DNA of 64,000 nt from an uncultured Bryobacteraceae bacterium (GCA_937920635.1 CAKZUE010000024.1:1-64000), one strand, 5' to 3'; counted from the first letter of the stretch, positions 44,719-54,078 are shown. Translations and numbers: made by a program. Notes: a model not told the origin generated them from the sequence alone.

Positions 44719-46812
44719 CTACCGGCCCAGTTCGCGGCCCCGCCAGGGAGCGATCAGGAACTCCGCCCACTGCTCGGCGTATCCGCGCTGGCGGCCCCGC
44801 CGGTTTTCCGCGGCCACCTGAAGCGCGTAGGCGCCCGGCGAAATGTTCTCGCGCAGGCGGAGGGCGCCGGACACCACGATCCCGCTCTCCGCATTTCGAA
44901 ACGGGATAGCGCCCTCATGAACCAGCTCGCGCTCCCTCCACAGCCGCACGGTTGCCTTCAGCCTTGCCGGATCTCCCTTCACCAGCGAGGCGGCGAATTC
45001 CAGCGTGTCACCCGGCCGGAACCGGTGCGTGTCGAGGCTTAGCCAGCGGTCCTGCTCCTCCCGGCCTCCGCCCAGAACCACGCTGGACAGCACCACGCGG
45101 TCCTTCTTCGGATCCGGGATCATGACGAACCGCGCGGCGCTGCCCACGCGCCCCGTGGCCGCGTCCCGCACCACGGCCCGTACCATGTGCGGCCCGCGCT
45201 TCTCAATGGGCATATCCAGCACATAGCGCAGGCCGACGCTTTGCACCTGCGCGCTCTGTTCGTCTCCCACAGGAATCTCATAGCGCTTCGCGACAAAACC
45301 GGAGACCTCGTCCAGGCTGCGGATGGCGGAGACGAGCACTTCCAGCCGCAGCAGGCCGCGGCCGCTGGCATCCGAGTCCCAGTGCAGCGACTCAGCGGCG
45401 ATGTGCAGCCAGCAGCGGAGCACTGCTCCCTGCAGCTTCGTCTCCGAATACAGCGCCGCCAGTGTCAGCGGGATTTGCCGCCAGGGAGCAGGACTCTGCG
45501 CCGCCGCGCGCAGCAGTTCGAGCGCCGGGCGCGGCCGCGCGGGTGTCTCCTCCTGGTCCGGTTCCAGTAATCCGGCCCGGGAGCGCACGCGCAGTCCGGG
45601 CCGCTTTACACGGACCTCGATCCTGCGGAACGCGCCGGAAGCGGGATCCCGGCGGCGCTCCGGCGGCGGGCGGCAGGCGATCAGGTAATAGCCATCCAGG
45701 TCTTCCAGAATCCGGTCCACGGCCCAGTTCAGGTCGTTTGTGTTCTCCACCGCACGGCCGCCGGTGGCTTCCGCCAGCAGGGCCAGCGTCTGCTGCTTCG
45801 CAAAGATTCGCTGCCGTTGGCCGCTCTTGATGCCGGAAAGCAGTTGTTCCAGTTGGAGATGGACCAGGTAGGGGGACGGCGTTTCAACAAGACGCGCGTC
45901 GGCGCCAGCCTGCAGCGGAAGGAGTCCCTCCGCGTGGACGGTGTTCAGAATGACGCCGGCGCGGTTGGCGCGGTCGATCACGCGGCGGAGAGCCCTGAGA
46001 AACTCCTCCAGAGCAGCCGCCCCTGCGGCTGGAGGTTCAATCCCATCGGAGAAGATCACCACAACTTTCCTGCCGGGCAGCGGTTCGAGGAGATCGATGA
46101 CCGACATGACAGTTGCGAACAAAGCCAAGTGGGCACGGCTGGCGCCCTGCGGGCCGGCCCAGGCAGCCAACCGCTCCGGCGGAAAACCGGGCGAGGCAGG
46201 CGTGCCCGGCTGGGCGTCCAGCGGCTGAAAGGACCGGAGATTCCATGACAAGCGGTCCGCCACAGACGCCAGCCAGCGGCGGTCGTCGGTGAACTGGAAG
46301 AAACCGCCGCTGGAACGGCAGATCGCCACGGCATCGCCGTCCTGCATTTGCCTTTCGACGAATTTCCGCAGCGCATGGCGCACGGCGTGGGTATTCTCGA
46401 AGGACAGGTTCAGGTCATCGGCCAGAAGAACGATCACCCTTTGCGCCAGCCGGGGCTGCACCGGTTGCAGATTGGCGAGGGCTGGTTGCGGCGCGCGCGG
46501 CGGAGCGGCCTCCCGCAAAGTCGTGGATGGGCGGTGCTGCTCGATGTAGGCAGCGTCGATGACCGGCAGCGGCACACCGTCCTGAAAAACCTCGAAATCG
46601 GCGGCAGTGAGGTCTTTGACTTTGCGGCCCTGCCGGTCGGTGACCACCGCGTCTACCTGCACGAGCGCCGTCTCGACACGGAACACAGGCGGTGAAGACG
46701 GCGGCTTCACGGTCTGGCCGTATCCAGCCAGCCCGGCAGCACACAACCACAGAGCGAGCCGGGATGAACCAAACCTGCGAAATCCCGCATGTGGTGGATC
46801 CATGCCTCCCAT
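44719..46812 (-). CDS. acidobacterial VWFA-related-domain protein
   Basis: About 697 residues from ATG 46812; ATG 46857 and 46803 are alternatives and none has an ideal ribosome site. A signal peptide is likely (LALWLCAAGLAGYGQ). The domain start VFRVETALVQVDAVVTDRQG, then VKDLTAADFEVFQDGVPLPV, and the MIDAS-like VIVLLADDLNLSFENTHAVR with KVVVIFSDGIEPPA match the VWFA-related domain (TIGR03436-like) typical of Acidobacteria. The C-terminal part is beta-rich and Arg-rich. Its role is unknown; probably metal-dependent adhesion outside the cell. It lies 119 bp behind a broken cysteine-repeat peptide gene and may share its promoter. Confidence 0.82.
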   Translation of the reverse strand: MGGMDPPHAGFRRFGSSRLALWLCAAGLAGYGQTVKPPSSPPVFRVETALVQVDAVVTDRQGRKVKDLTAADFEVFQDGVPLPVIDAAYIEQHRPSTTLREAAPPRAPQPALANLQPVQPRLAQRVIVLLADDLNLSFENTHAVRHALRKFVERQMQDGDAVAICRSSGGFFQFTDDRRWLASVADRLSWNLRSFQPLDAQPGTPASPGFPPERLAAWAGPQGASRAHLALFATVMSVIDLLEPLPGRKVVVIFSDGIEPPAAGAAALEEFLRALRRVIDRANRAGVILNTVHAEGLLPLQAGADARLVETPSPYLVHLQLEQLLSGIKSGQRQRIFAKQQTLALLAEATGGRAVENTNDLNWAVDRILEDLDGYYLIACRPPPERRRDPASGAFRRIEVRVKRPGLRVRSRAGLLEPDQEETPARPRPALELLRAAAQSPAPWRQIPLTLAALYSETKLQGAVLRCWLHIAAESLHWDSDASGRGLLRLEVLVSAIRSLDEVSGFVAKRYEIPVGDEQSAQVQSVGLRYVLDMPIEKRGPHMVRAVVRDAATGRVGSAARFVMIPDPKKDRVVLSSVVLGGGREEQDRWLSLDTHRFRPGDTLEFAASLVKGDPARLKATVRLWRERELVHEGAIPFRNAESGIVVSGALRLRENISPGAYALQVAAENRRGRQRGYAEQWAEFLIAPWRGRELGR

Positions 46813-46931
46813 CCGGCCGGCCTCTTGCCTGTTTCGGTCCTCTCGCGGCACGGGCATATCTGATTCCGAATCCTCATCCGGCCCCGGACAACAGGACTCC
46901 CGCCACGAAGACGCGCCGTCCTCGCAACCCG

Positions 46932-47333
46932 TTACGGCTGGCAGCCCGCATAACACCCAGAACGTGCCTGCTCGCAGGCCGGCAACCGGGACTGTAGGGC
47001 ATTTTCGCAGGCGGCATTTTGATCATCGTATGCCCTTTGGCAATTCAAGAGCGCTTGATTGTATCCGTAATCGCACTGTTGCAGGCACATTCCAGCGTTA
47101 TTTGGAGGGCAGTTGTTTCTACAGTGCTCCCGTTCCGTCCAGGCCGGCAAATCGCACTGAGTCTTCCGGGTATTGGCGTTTTGACGGCATTACAGGTCGT
47201 CAGAATACGCTGCTGTCAGACAGGCGGCATACAACGTTTCGCACTCGCTGCACGGTGTTTCGAGAAGCAGCAGGCCGGCTCCAATGACCAGGCCTGGCAG
47301 AAAGACAGCTCGAAAAATCACGTGTCCTGACAT
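46932..47333 (-). pseudogene. secreted C-x10-C repeat protein interrupted by an in-frame TAA
   Basis: A single frame of 133 codons runs from ATG 47333 (GGAG 8 nt upstream) to TAA at 46932, with one internal TAA at codon 48 (47192-47190). The first 47 codons give a signal peptide (MSGHVIFRAVFLPGLVIGAG then LLLLETPCSEC). Cysteines at 38, 49, 60 and 71, then 87, 98, 109 and 120, are exactly 11 residues apart, and CxxxC pairs occur at 71/75, 83/87 and 127/131. The periodicity continues straight across the stop, so this is one gene broken by a nonsense change, or a sequencing error, or recoding. A restart at TTG 47150 is possible but would lack a signal. No known family is recognised. Confidence 0.65.
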
Positions 47334-47360
47334 CGGAGGGTCTCCACGGGGCTAATGATG

Positions 47361-47413
47361 GCGCCGAATCTTGGCGCATGAGCAGAATACCCCCCCCCGA
47401 GAGAAATTGTCAA
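47361..47413 (-). promoter_or_regulatory. promoter with 9-G tract in the spacer plus 5' stem-loop
   Basis: On the minus strand TTGACA (47413-47408) is followed by an 18-bp spacer ending in nine G (complement of 47390-47398), directly against TATTCT (47389-47384). A GCGCC/GGCGC hairpin with 7-nt loop (47377-47361) falls at the predicted transcript start. The first gene downstream starts at 47333. The layout repeats that at 35642-35691. Confidence 0.65.
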
Positions 47414-48073
47414 GGGGCAAATATGTCCAAATTAAAAAATATCCGGCAGGGTTTTTCCGTGCAGCAGCCGCCATACTGGCACAGGAGAGCCATCCACCTG
47501 GGGCAGGACACTGAACAAGCCGGCCTGCTAAATGGCTGAATCAATGCCAGAAACCGCCATGAAGCGTGGCCCGGGCTGGCGAAAGCCGGGCAACCGTTTT
47601 CAGGCCAGGAGCGCCTCAGGGCGACGGCTGAGAGGGCCATGGGCGCGCAGGCCGGCAACAGGATCTGCGGGCCGGCCGCGCCGCATGCAGAGTTTTCCAG
47701 GGCCTTCCGCACTGACATCCACTGCGGGGACGAGTCAGGGTGGAGAAGGAGGACTCCTTCTCCCAGTCAATGCGCGGGCATAAAAAGAGGGCGGATGCCG
47801 GAGGAGATAACATCCGCCCTGTCATTCAGGCCGGCCTGCCCGGGGGACGGGCGGCGTGCCTGAAAATGCTTGTCTACCCCTGTAGACGCCCGGCAGCCCC
47901 GGTTTGTTTCAAATCTTGAATATTGGGTAAAGATATTAGCAGTTTCGTGTGAATCCCGCTCAGGCATCAAACCGGCTGGCGCCCGCAGCCGGGCGGGCGA
48001 ATATATGCCGTAAATCCTGCAAAGAAATTGCGATAATCAGGAACCTCTTCCTGCCGTGTGAACAGCGCGACAT
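47414..48073. other. gene-free interval
   Basis: Between the G-tract promoter and the esterase stop there is no open frame with a ribosome site and protein-like composition. The part next to the promoter is AT-rich (AAATTAAAAAATAT at about 47428-47441). The only clear structure is the terminator at 47783-47820. A short AT-rich stretch near 47915-47945 is unexplained. Confidence 0.5.
47783..47820 (-). terminator. intrinsic terminator on the minus strand
   Basis: AGGGCGGATG (47788-47797) pairs with CATCCGCCCT (47811-47820) across a 13-nt loop. Read on the minus strand, the stem is followed by CTTTTTATG. It probably ends the murJ to esterase transcript, although it lies about 250 bp past the esterase stop. 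Confidence 0.7.
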
Positions 48074-49159
48074 TCACCATTTCAGCAGCCTGGCAAAATC
48101 GGCCAGATAGCGCCGCCACACGGGCCACGTGTGCGCTCCCGGCGTCTCCAGCCATGTGTGGCGCACGCCCTTGCTCTTCAGCCACTCGACGAACTTCCGG
48201 TTCGGCTCCACCAGGCGGTCGTCCCTGCCGCAGGCGATCCACAGCAGCCGGATCCGCGCGTTATCCTTCTCCGTCAGGCGCGGAAACACTTCGTCCGGCG
48301 ACGGCGGCCAGCCGCCCGCGGAAAACGCCCCGATCCAGCCGAACCGGTCCAGGTGGTTGAGCCCCGTCAGCAGGGCTTCGCCACCCCCCATCGAGAGTCC
48401 GGCAATGGCCCGCTTCTCGGGTTTCTGCTCGAGGCGGTAGCTCCGTTCCACGGCGGGCAGCACCTCTGTCAGCAGCGCTTCGGAAAACTTCTGCGCGTTC
48501 TGCTTCCACAGTTCCGGCGGGCGCTGCACGCCGGTCCGGAGCGTGTCGATCGGCACGCCGTATCCGAGCGCCATCACCACGATCAGCGGCTTCACTTCGC
48601 CGCGCGCGATCAGGTTGTCGAAGATGAAATGCGCCCGCCCCACCGCCGTCCAGCCATTGGCGTAGTCGGAGAACCCATGGCACAGCACCAGCAGCGGATA
48701 GCGCTTCTTCGGATCGTAGTTCGGAGGCGTGTAAACGAAAAAGTCCCGCTTGTCGCCGGCAATTCCCGATTCGTAGAAGTGCTGGTGCACAGTACCATGC
48801 GGCACTGCTGTCTGCTCCCAGAGCTGCGGCGGATCGCCCGGCACAAGCACTGCGCTGGACACCGACAGCGCGTTCGGCTTCGTCATGCCATTCGATGGAT
48901 CCACGAAGCCGGTGCCGTCGATCACGAATGTGTAGCCGTAGAGGTCTGGCTCCAGCGGTTCGGTCGTCAGCGTCCACAGTCCGGCTTCGCCCCGCTGCAT
49001 CTCGCGGCGTGGAAATGTCTCCAGCGCCAGTTCCACTTTCTGCGCATTGGGCGCGCGCACGCGGAATGTCACCCGCCGGTCCGCATGGACCTCCGGCGAT
49101 AGCACGGGCTGGGCTTCTGCCGCCACAGCGGCGGCCAGCAGGAACAGGACAGGACGCAC
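48074..49159 (-). CDS. exported esterase with N-terminal beta-sandwich (feruloyl/acetyl esterase type, CE1-like)
   Basis: 361 residues from GTG 49159; GGGGAGG is 6-8 nt upstream. A signal peptide (MRPVLFLLAAAVAAEA) precedes an E-set/CBM48-like domain (residues 20-105: VTFRVRAPNAQKVELALETF, LYGYTFVIDG). The alpha/beta hydrolase domain follows with LLVLCHGFSDYANGW, nucleophile Ser256 in AGLSMGGGEAL, Asp313/314 in ACGRDDRLVE and His343 in TPGAHTWPVW. This layout matches CE1 enterochelin-esterase-like enzymes that act on xylan-linked acids. It is third in the murJ operon direction, 55 bp after the zinc-ribbon gene. Confidence 0.88.
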   Translation of the reverse strand: MRPVLFLLAAAVAAEAQPVLSPEVHADRRVTFRVRAPNAQKVELALETFPRREMQRGEAGLWTLTTEPLEPDLYGYTFVIDGTGFVDPSNGMTKPNALSVSSAVLVPGDPPQLWEQTAVPHGTVHQHFYESGIAGDKRDFFVYTPPNYDPKKRYPLLVLCHGFSDYANGWTAVGRAHFIFDNLIARGEVKPLIVVMALGYGVPIDTLRTGVQRPPELWKQNAQKFSEALLTEVLPAVERSYRLEQKPEKRAIAGLSMGGGEALLTGLNHLDRFGWIGAFSAGGWPPSPDEVFPRLTEKDNARIRLLWIACGRDDRLVEPNRKFVEWLKSKGVRHTWLETPGAHTWPVWRRYLADFARLLKW

Positions 49160-49214
49160 AACCGGTCACCTCCCCCGGCGAGCATATCGCAACCGGGAGC
49201 AGGGGCGCGCCGCC

Positions 49215-49958
49215 TCATACATTCATCTCCGCCTCGACGTCCCGCGGCGGCTCTTCCACATACAGGATCCGCCGGCAGGTCTCGCAGAACACCACGGACG
49301 TGCCGGCTTTCACCTCCTGGAACAATTGCGGTCGGATCGTCATCATGCACCCCAGGCAGCGCCCGTCGCGCGCCTCCGCCATCACGTCTCCCGCCGGATA
49401 ATGCCGGGTGCGCAGCCGCTCGTACGCGGAGAGCACATCCGGCGACAACGCCGCCGCCAGCTCTTTCCGCTGCGCTTCGATTTTCTTCAACTCTTCTTTG
49501 TCCGCCAGCGTGCGCGCCTTCGCCTGATCTTTCTCCGCCTCCACGCTCTTCTTCTCTTCCTTCAGCGCCTCCTCCGCCTTGCCGACATTGGCTTCCAGCC
49601 CCTCAGCCTCCATCATCAGCTCCAGAATCTGGTCTTCCGCCTTCCGGATGGCATTTTCGAAATACTTGATTTCTTCCTGAAAGGCCCGGTATTGCTCGTT
49701 CGTTTTTGACTCCATCATCTGGTCCCGGAGCCGCGAGATTTTCTGCTGATGGAGCTGGATATCGCCTTCGATTTTCTTACGCTCCTTTTGATTGGCGGAA
49801 AGGGCCGCGCGGTCCATCTCCAGCCGCCGGGTGTGGGATTCCAGCGCCTTCTCGATTTCCACGATCCGTTTCGGCAGCGCCGCGATCTCGCGCTTCAGCT
49901 CGTTGGCGCGCAGGTCCAGCGCCTGGAGCCGCAATGCGTTGGCAACGTCGGGATGCAT
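49215..49958 (-). CDS. coiled-coil protein with C4 zinc ribbon
   Basis: 247 residues from ATG 49958 (MHPDVANALRLQALDLRANE, the usual start of this family); a GTG at 49976, right after the murJ stop, is in frame. Residues about 10-175 are a long helical hairpin rich in Glu, Lys and Gln. The C-terminal ribbon is GRCLGCMMTIRP and VVFCETCRRILYVEE, giving four zinc cysteines. The family (zf-RING_7, CT398-like) is widespread but its role is poorly defined. Tight coupling with murJ is common-sense context only. Confidence 0.88.
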   Translation of the reverse strand: MHPDVANALRLQALDLRANELKREIAALPKRIVEIEKALESHTRRLEMDRAALSANQKERKKIEGDIQLHQQKISRLRDQMMESKTNEQYRAFQEEIKYFENAIRKAEDQILELMMEAEGLEANVGKAEEALKEEKKSVEAEKDQAKARTLADKEELKKIEAQRKELAAALSPDVLSAYERLRTRHYPAGDVMAEARDGRCLGCMMTIRPQLFQEVKAGTSVVFCETCRRILYVEEPPRDVEAEMNV

Positions 49959-49976
49959 CAGATAGGAGTGTAACAC

Positions 49977-51602
49977 CTACTCCAGAGAGAGCCGCCGCGC
50001 GATGGGCGAAGCCAGCGCCCGCCGCGCCATCTCCAGCTCTTCAATCCGCAGCGCCCGCGCCACCGCATACAGCACCACCAGCCCCAACGGAATCGACACA
50101 GCCAGGTCCGTCAGCCTGGCCAGAAATCCGGCGCCCGCCCAGTGCCCGATGGCGCGGCTCGACGCCAGCACCACCGCCGACATCGCCACCGACGCCAGCA
50201 GCGTCTTCAACACCACGCCCCTCAGCCGCCTCCCGTATACGCCGCCGATCCTCGCCCGCATCGCCAGAAACTGCGCCAGGAAAGAGAACAGCGCCACGCA
50301 CGAAGTCGACAGCGCCAGCCCCGCATGACCCAGCCCGGCGTGCGTCACCAGCGCCCATGCCATGCAGGCGTTGATCCCGATCGACCCCAGGCTGATCGCC
50401 ATCGGCGTGCGCGCGTCCTTCAGCGCGTAAAACGCCGGCGTCAGCACCTTCACCGCCGCGTATCCCGCCAGCCCCAGCGAATAAAACGCCAGCGCCACCG
50501 CCGTCTGGTGCGTGTCGTAGGCTTCGAACCGCCGCCCTTCGTAAATCGCCCCCACGATCGACGGCCCCAGCACCACCAGCCCGAAGGACGCCGGCACCGT
50601 CAGCAGAAACACCAGCCCCAGCGACCGCGCCAGCGTCTCCCGGAACTCGTCGAGATTCCCGCTCGCCGCGCTTCTCCCGATGGCCGGCAGCGTCGCCGTG
50701 GCGATCGCCACCCCGAACAGCCCAAGCGGGAGCTGCATGAACCGGAACGCATATTGCAGCCACGCCGTCGCCCCGTCCACGCCGCGCACCGGATCGACGA
50801 TCGAAGCCGCGAAAAACGTGTTCACCAGCACGTTTACCTGCACGCTGGCGTTGCCGATGATCGCCGGCCCCATCAGCCGCGCGATGTGCCGCAGCCCCGG
50901 ATGGTGGAAGTCCAGCGCGGGACGGAACCGGAACCCCAGCCGGTACAGCGACGGCAGTTGCCACACCAGTTGCAGTCCGCCGCCGATCACCACCCCCCAC
51001 GCCATCCCTTCGATCGGCTCGAGCCCCAGCACCGGCCCCAGCCAGTAGCCCAGCGCAATGCCCGACACCACGCTGCCCACGTTGAACCACGTCGAAGAAA
51101 ACGCGGGCACCGCGAATTTGTTGAACGAGTTCAGCACCCCCATCGCCTGCGCCGCCAGCGCCACCAGCAGCAGGAATGGAAACATGATCTGCGTCAGCCG
51201 CACCGCCGCCGCCGTCTTCTCCGGCGCCGCGTGCGTCCAGTTCGGCGTCAGCAGCGGCACAAACCATGGCGCCGCAAATATGCCCAGCACGCACAGCCCG
51301 CCCACAAACAGAATGATCGCCGTCGCCACCAGGTTCGCCAGGTGGATCGCTTCCTTGCGGTCCTGCTTTTGCAGGTAGTCGACGAACGTCGGCACGAACG
51401 CCGCCGACAGCGCCCCTTCGGCAAACAGATCGCGCGTCAGGTTCGGGATGCGGAAGCCGATGACGAAGGCGTCGTAGGCCGATCCGGCGCCGAACAGGCG
51501 GCTCATCACCCCTTCGCGCACCAGGCCGCTGATCCGGCTCAGCAGTACGGCGAACGAGGCGATGCCCGCGCTCTTGAATACCTGTTCCGAGGGCGAGGAC
51601 AA
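49977..51602 (-). CDS. murJ: lipid II flippase MurJ (MviN)
   Basis: About 541 residues with some 14 hydrophobic segments. Family motifs: SAGIASFAVLLSRISGLVRE, FRIPNLTRDLFAEGALSAAF, VPTFVDYLQKQ and GPAIIGNASVQVNVLVNTFF, the last in the region holding the family's central cavity. MurJ moves lipid-linked peptidoglycan precursors across the inner membrane. The only in-frame start near the N-terminus is TTG 51602, with a GAGGG very close, so the start is uncertain. It is first of a minus-strand operon and divergent from the GT2-GtrA gene (45 bp). Confidence 0.93.
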   Translation of the reverse strand: MSSPSEQVFKSAGIASFAVLLSRISGLVREGVMSRLFGAGSAYDAFVIGFRIPNLTRDLFAEGALSAAFVPTFVDYLQKQDRKEAIHLANLVATAIILFVGGLCVLGIFAAPWFVPLLTPNWTHAAPEKTAAAVRLTQIMFPFLLLVALAAQAMGVLNSFNKFAVPAFSSTWFNVGSVVSGIALGYWLGPVLGLEPIEGMAWGVVIGGGLQLVWQLPSLYRLGFRFRPALDFHHPGLRHIARLMGPAIIGNASVQVNVLVNTFFAASIVDPVRGVDGATAWLQYAFRFMQLPLGLFGVAIATATLPAIGRSAASGNLDEFRETLARSLGLVFLLTVPASFGLVVLGPSIVGAIYEGRRFEAYDTHQTAVALAFYSLGLAGYAAVKVLTPAFYALKDARTPMAISLGSIGINACMAWALVTHAGLGHAGLALSTSCVALFSFLAQFLAMRARIGGVYGRRLRGVVLKTLLASVAMSAVVLASSRAIGHWAGAGFLARLTDLAVSIPLGLVVLYAVARALRIEELEMARRALASPIARRLSLE

Positions 51603-51647
51603 CCCTCACATTGTACCCGCCGTGGCATCCTGTCTTCGAGGAATGCA

Positions 51648-52706
51648 ATGCGCGCTCCCCCGCCGCTGCCGCCCGTGCTCATCCCGGCATACAAGCCTGC
51701 GGAGACTCTGGCCCGTCTCGTCGATGAACTCGCCGCCCGCGGCTTTGGCCGGGTCCTGGTCGTCGACGATGGCAGCGGCCCTGCCTATGCGCCGCTCTTC
51801 GAATCACTCCTCCGCCACCCGCAGGTCACGCTGCTGCGGCATGAGGCCAACCGCGGCAAGGGAGAAGCCCTGAAAACAGGCTTCCACCATCTGCTTGAAT
51901 CCTGCCCCGACGCGGCGGGCGCGGTCACCGCGGACGCCGACGGCCAGCATCTGCCGGAGGACATCGAGCGCATCGCCCGCCGCCTCGCCGAATGCGACGG
52001 CGCGACCCTCGTGCTCGGCTGCCGCCGCTTCGGCGCCGGCGTGCCCTGGCGCAGCCGCTTTGGCAATCTCGTCACCGCCGCCGCCATGCGCTGGATCGCC
52101 GGCCTGCGGCTGGCCGACACGCAGACCGGATTGCGCGGCATCCCCCGCGCGCTGGCCGCCCGCCTGCTCAAAACAAAAACCGGCGGTTATGAATTTGAGC
52201 TGGATATGCTTCTGATGGCCAAGCATGAGGGTTTCGCCGTTTGCGAACTCCCCATCGCCACGGTCTATCTCGATGACAACCGCGGCTCGCACTTCAATCC
52301 GTTGCGGGACTCGATGCGCATCTACTTCGTGCTCCTGCGCTTCATGCTTGTCTCGCTGGCCACGGCGGTGATCGACAACACCGTCTTCCGCCTCGTGCTC
52401 GGCCTCACGCCGGCGCTGCCGGAAGCCCAACTCGCCGCCCGCGCCGCCGCGCTCGCTTTTCAGTACCCGGCCGCGCGCCGCGCCGTCTTCCACTCCGGCC
52501 AGCCGCACCGGCGCCAACTGCCCCGCTTCCTCGCCGTCGCCGCCGGCCACGCCCTGCTGTCCTACGCTGCCATCCACTGGCTGACGCAGGAGCAGGGCTT
52601 CGCCCTGTTCGCGGCCAAGATCGCCGTGGAGACGGCTCTGTTCCCCTTGAACTTCCTGATCCAGCGCGACTGGGTCTTCACCGCCGCCCGCAAGCCGCTG
52701 CGCTGA
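51648..52706 (+). CDS. GT2 glycosyltransferase fused to a GtrA-like membrane domain
   Basis: 352 residues; GAGGA lies 5 nt before ATG 51648. The N-terminal GT-A domain (1-225) has VLIPAYKPAETLARLVDELA, VLVVDDGSG, NRGKGEALKTGF and the DxD region TADADGQHLPEDIERI, like dolichyl-phosphate mannosyltransferases. The last 110 residues contain hydrophobic helices resembling a GtrA-like flippase (FMLVSLATAVIDNTVFRLVL, LFPLNFLIQRDWVFT). Such fusions make and probably flip undecaprenyl-phosphate sugar. It is divergent from murJ and convergent with the M20 peptidase, with one base between stops. Confidence 0.85.
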   Translation: MRAPPPLPPVLIPAYKPAETLARLVDELAARGFGRVLVVDDGSGPAYAPLFESLLRHPQVTLLRHEANRGKGEALKTGFHHLLESCPDAAGAVTADADGQHLPEDIERIARRLAECDGATLVLGCRRFGAGVPWRSRFGNLVTAAAMRWIAGLRLADTQTGLRGIPRALAARLLKTKTGGYEFELDMLLMAKHEGFAVCELPIATVYLDDNRGSHFNPLRDSMRIYFVLLRFMLVSLATAVIDNTVFRLVLGLTPALPEAQLAARAAALAFQYPAARRAVFHSGQPHRRQLPRFLAVAAGHALLSYAAIHWLTQEQGFALFAAKIAVETALFPLNFLIQRDWVFTAARKPLR

Positions 52707-52707
52707 C

Positions 52708-54078
52708 TTACGCGCCGTAACGCTCGAAGAACGCCGCTACGGTCATCGTGCCCTGGTAGAAGTTCTCGAGCCGGAATTTCTCGTTCGGCGAGTGCAGCCC
52801 GTCGTCCGGCAGCCCGAAGCCCATCATCACTGTCGGGATTCCCAGGTGCCGCGCAAAGTCGCCGACAATCGGCACGCTCCCGCCAGAGCGGATGAACACC
52901 GTCGGCTTGCCGAGAATCTCCTGGAACGCCTCCGCCGCCGTGTGGATGGCTGGATGGTCCGGATTCACCACCACCGCAGGGCTCGCCGAGAGCTTTCTCA
53001 CCGAGATCCGCACGCCCTTCGGCGCGTGCGCCGCCGCCCAGTCCGCAAACAGCCGGAACATTTTCTCCGGATCCTGGTTTGGCACCATCCGCATGCTTGC
53101 CTTCGCCACCGCCGCCGCCGGAATCACCGTCTTGGCGCCCGCGCCCGTGAAACCGCCGCCGATGCCGTGAACCTCCAGCGTCGGCCGCGACCACACCCGC
53201 TCCAGCACCATGCGGTCCGGCTCGCCTACCAAACACGAAGAGCCGACTTCCTTCTCCAGAAATTCCTTCTCCGAAAACGGCAGCGACTTCCACGACTCGA
53301 TCTCCGCCGGCGCCGGCTCCGCAACGTCGTCATAGAAGCCGGGGATGACCACCCGCCCCTCGGCGTCCTTCGCCTTGGCGAGCAGCTCGATCAGACCGTA
53401 CACAGCGTTGGGCGCCGCGCCGCCATACAGCCCCGAATGCAGGTCTCGCGCCGGCCCCCGCGCCTCCACCTCCATGTACACCAGCCCGCGCAGCCCCGTG
53501 CACAGCGTCGGCATGTCCTCGGCGTAGAGCGCCGTGTCGCTCACCAGCGCCGCGTCCGCCTTCAGCTTCTCCGGATTCTCCGCCACGTACTTCGCCACGT
53601 TGGCGCCGCCCACTTCCTCCTCGCCCTCAATAAGGAATTTGACGTTCACCGGCAGCCCGCCATGCACCGCGAACAGCGTCTCGATCGCTTTCACGTGCAT
53701 GTACATCTGCCCCTTGTCGTCGGCCGAGCCGCGCGCGTAAAGGTTCCCGTCCCGGATCGACGGCTCGAACGGCGGCGATATCCACTCCTCCAGCGGATCC
53801 GGCGGCTGGACGTCGTAGTGGCCGTAGCACAGCACCGTCGGCTTGCCCGGCGCGTGCAGCCAGTCGGCATAGACGAGCGGATGGCGCGATGTGGGAATGA
53901 TCTCGATGTTCTCGAGCCCCGCCGCACGCAGCTTGTCCGCCACCCATTGGGCCGCGCGCATCACGTCGCCCGCCCGCTCGGGATCGGTGGAAATGGAAGG
54001 AATGCGCAGGAAGTCTTTCAGTTCTTCCAGAAAGCGCCCGGAATTGGCGCGGATATATTCGCTCGCGGCTTGTGACAT
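52708..54078 (-). CDS. M20-family metallodipeptidase
   Basis: 456 residues; AGGAGATC precedes ATG 54078. Motifs: VLCYGHYDVQPPDPLEEW (zinc His and Asp), LYARGSADDKGQMYMHVKAI (bridging Asp), FLIEGEEEVGGANVAKYV (catalytic and zinc Glu) and a lid/dimerisation domain (PTLEVHGIGGGFTGAGAKTV). The family includes dipeptidase, cytosolic nonspecific dipeptidase and carnosinase-like enzymes. It has no signal peptide and is cytoplasmic. It stands alone. Confidence 0.93.
   Translation of the reverse strand: MSQAASEYIRANSGRFLEELKDFLRIPSISTDPERAGDVMRAAQWVADKLRAAGLENIEIIPTSRHPLVYADWLHAPGKPTVLCYGHYDVQPPDPLEEWISPPFEPSIRDGNLYARGSADDKGQMYMHVKAIETLFAVHGGLPVNVKFLIEGEEEVGGANVAKYVAENPEKLKADAALVSDTALYAEDMPTLCTGLRGLVYMEVEARGPARDLHSGLYGGAAPNAVYGLIELLAKAKDAEGRVVIPGFYDDVAEPAPAEIESWKSLPFSEKEFLEKEVGSSCLVGEPDRMVLERVWSRPTLEVHGIGGGFTGAGAKTVIPAAAVAKASMRMVPNQDPEKMFRLFADWAAAHAPKGVRISVRKLSASPAVVVNPDHPAIHTAAEAFQEILGKPTVFIRSGGSVPIVGDFARHLGIPTVMMGFGLPDDGLHSPNEKFRLENFYQGTMTVAAFFERYGA

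Noticed and set aside
46857-46956. Longer N-terminus of the VWFA protein starting at 46956
   Set aside because: It would overlap the cysteine-repeat gene and puts about 50 polar residues ahead of the signal peptide.
47410-47718. 102-codon minus-strand frame with several Cys upstream of the G-tract promoter
   Set aside because: No signal peptide or ribosome site, and it runs into the -35 box; probably chance.
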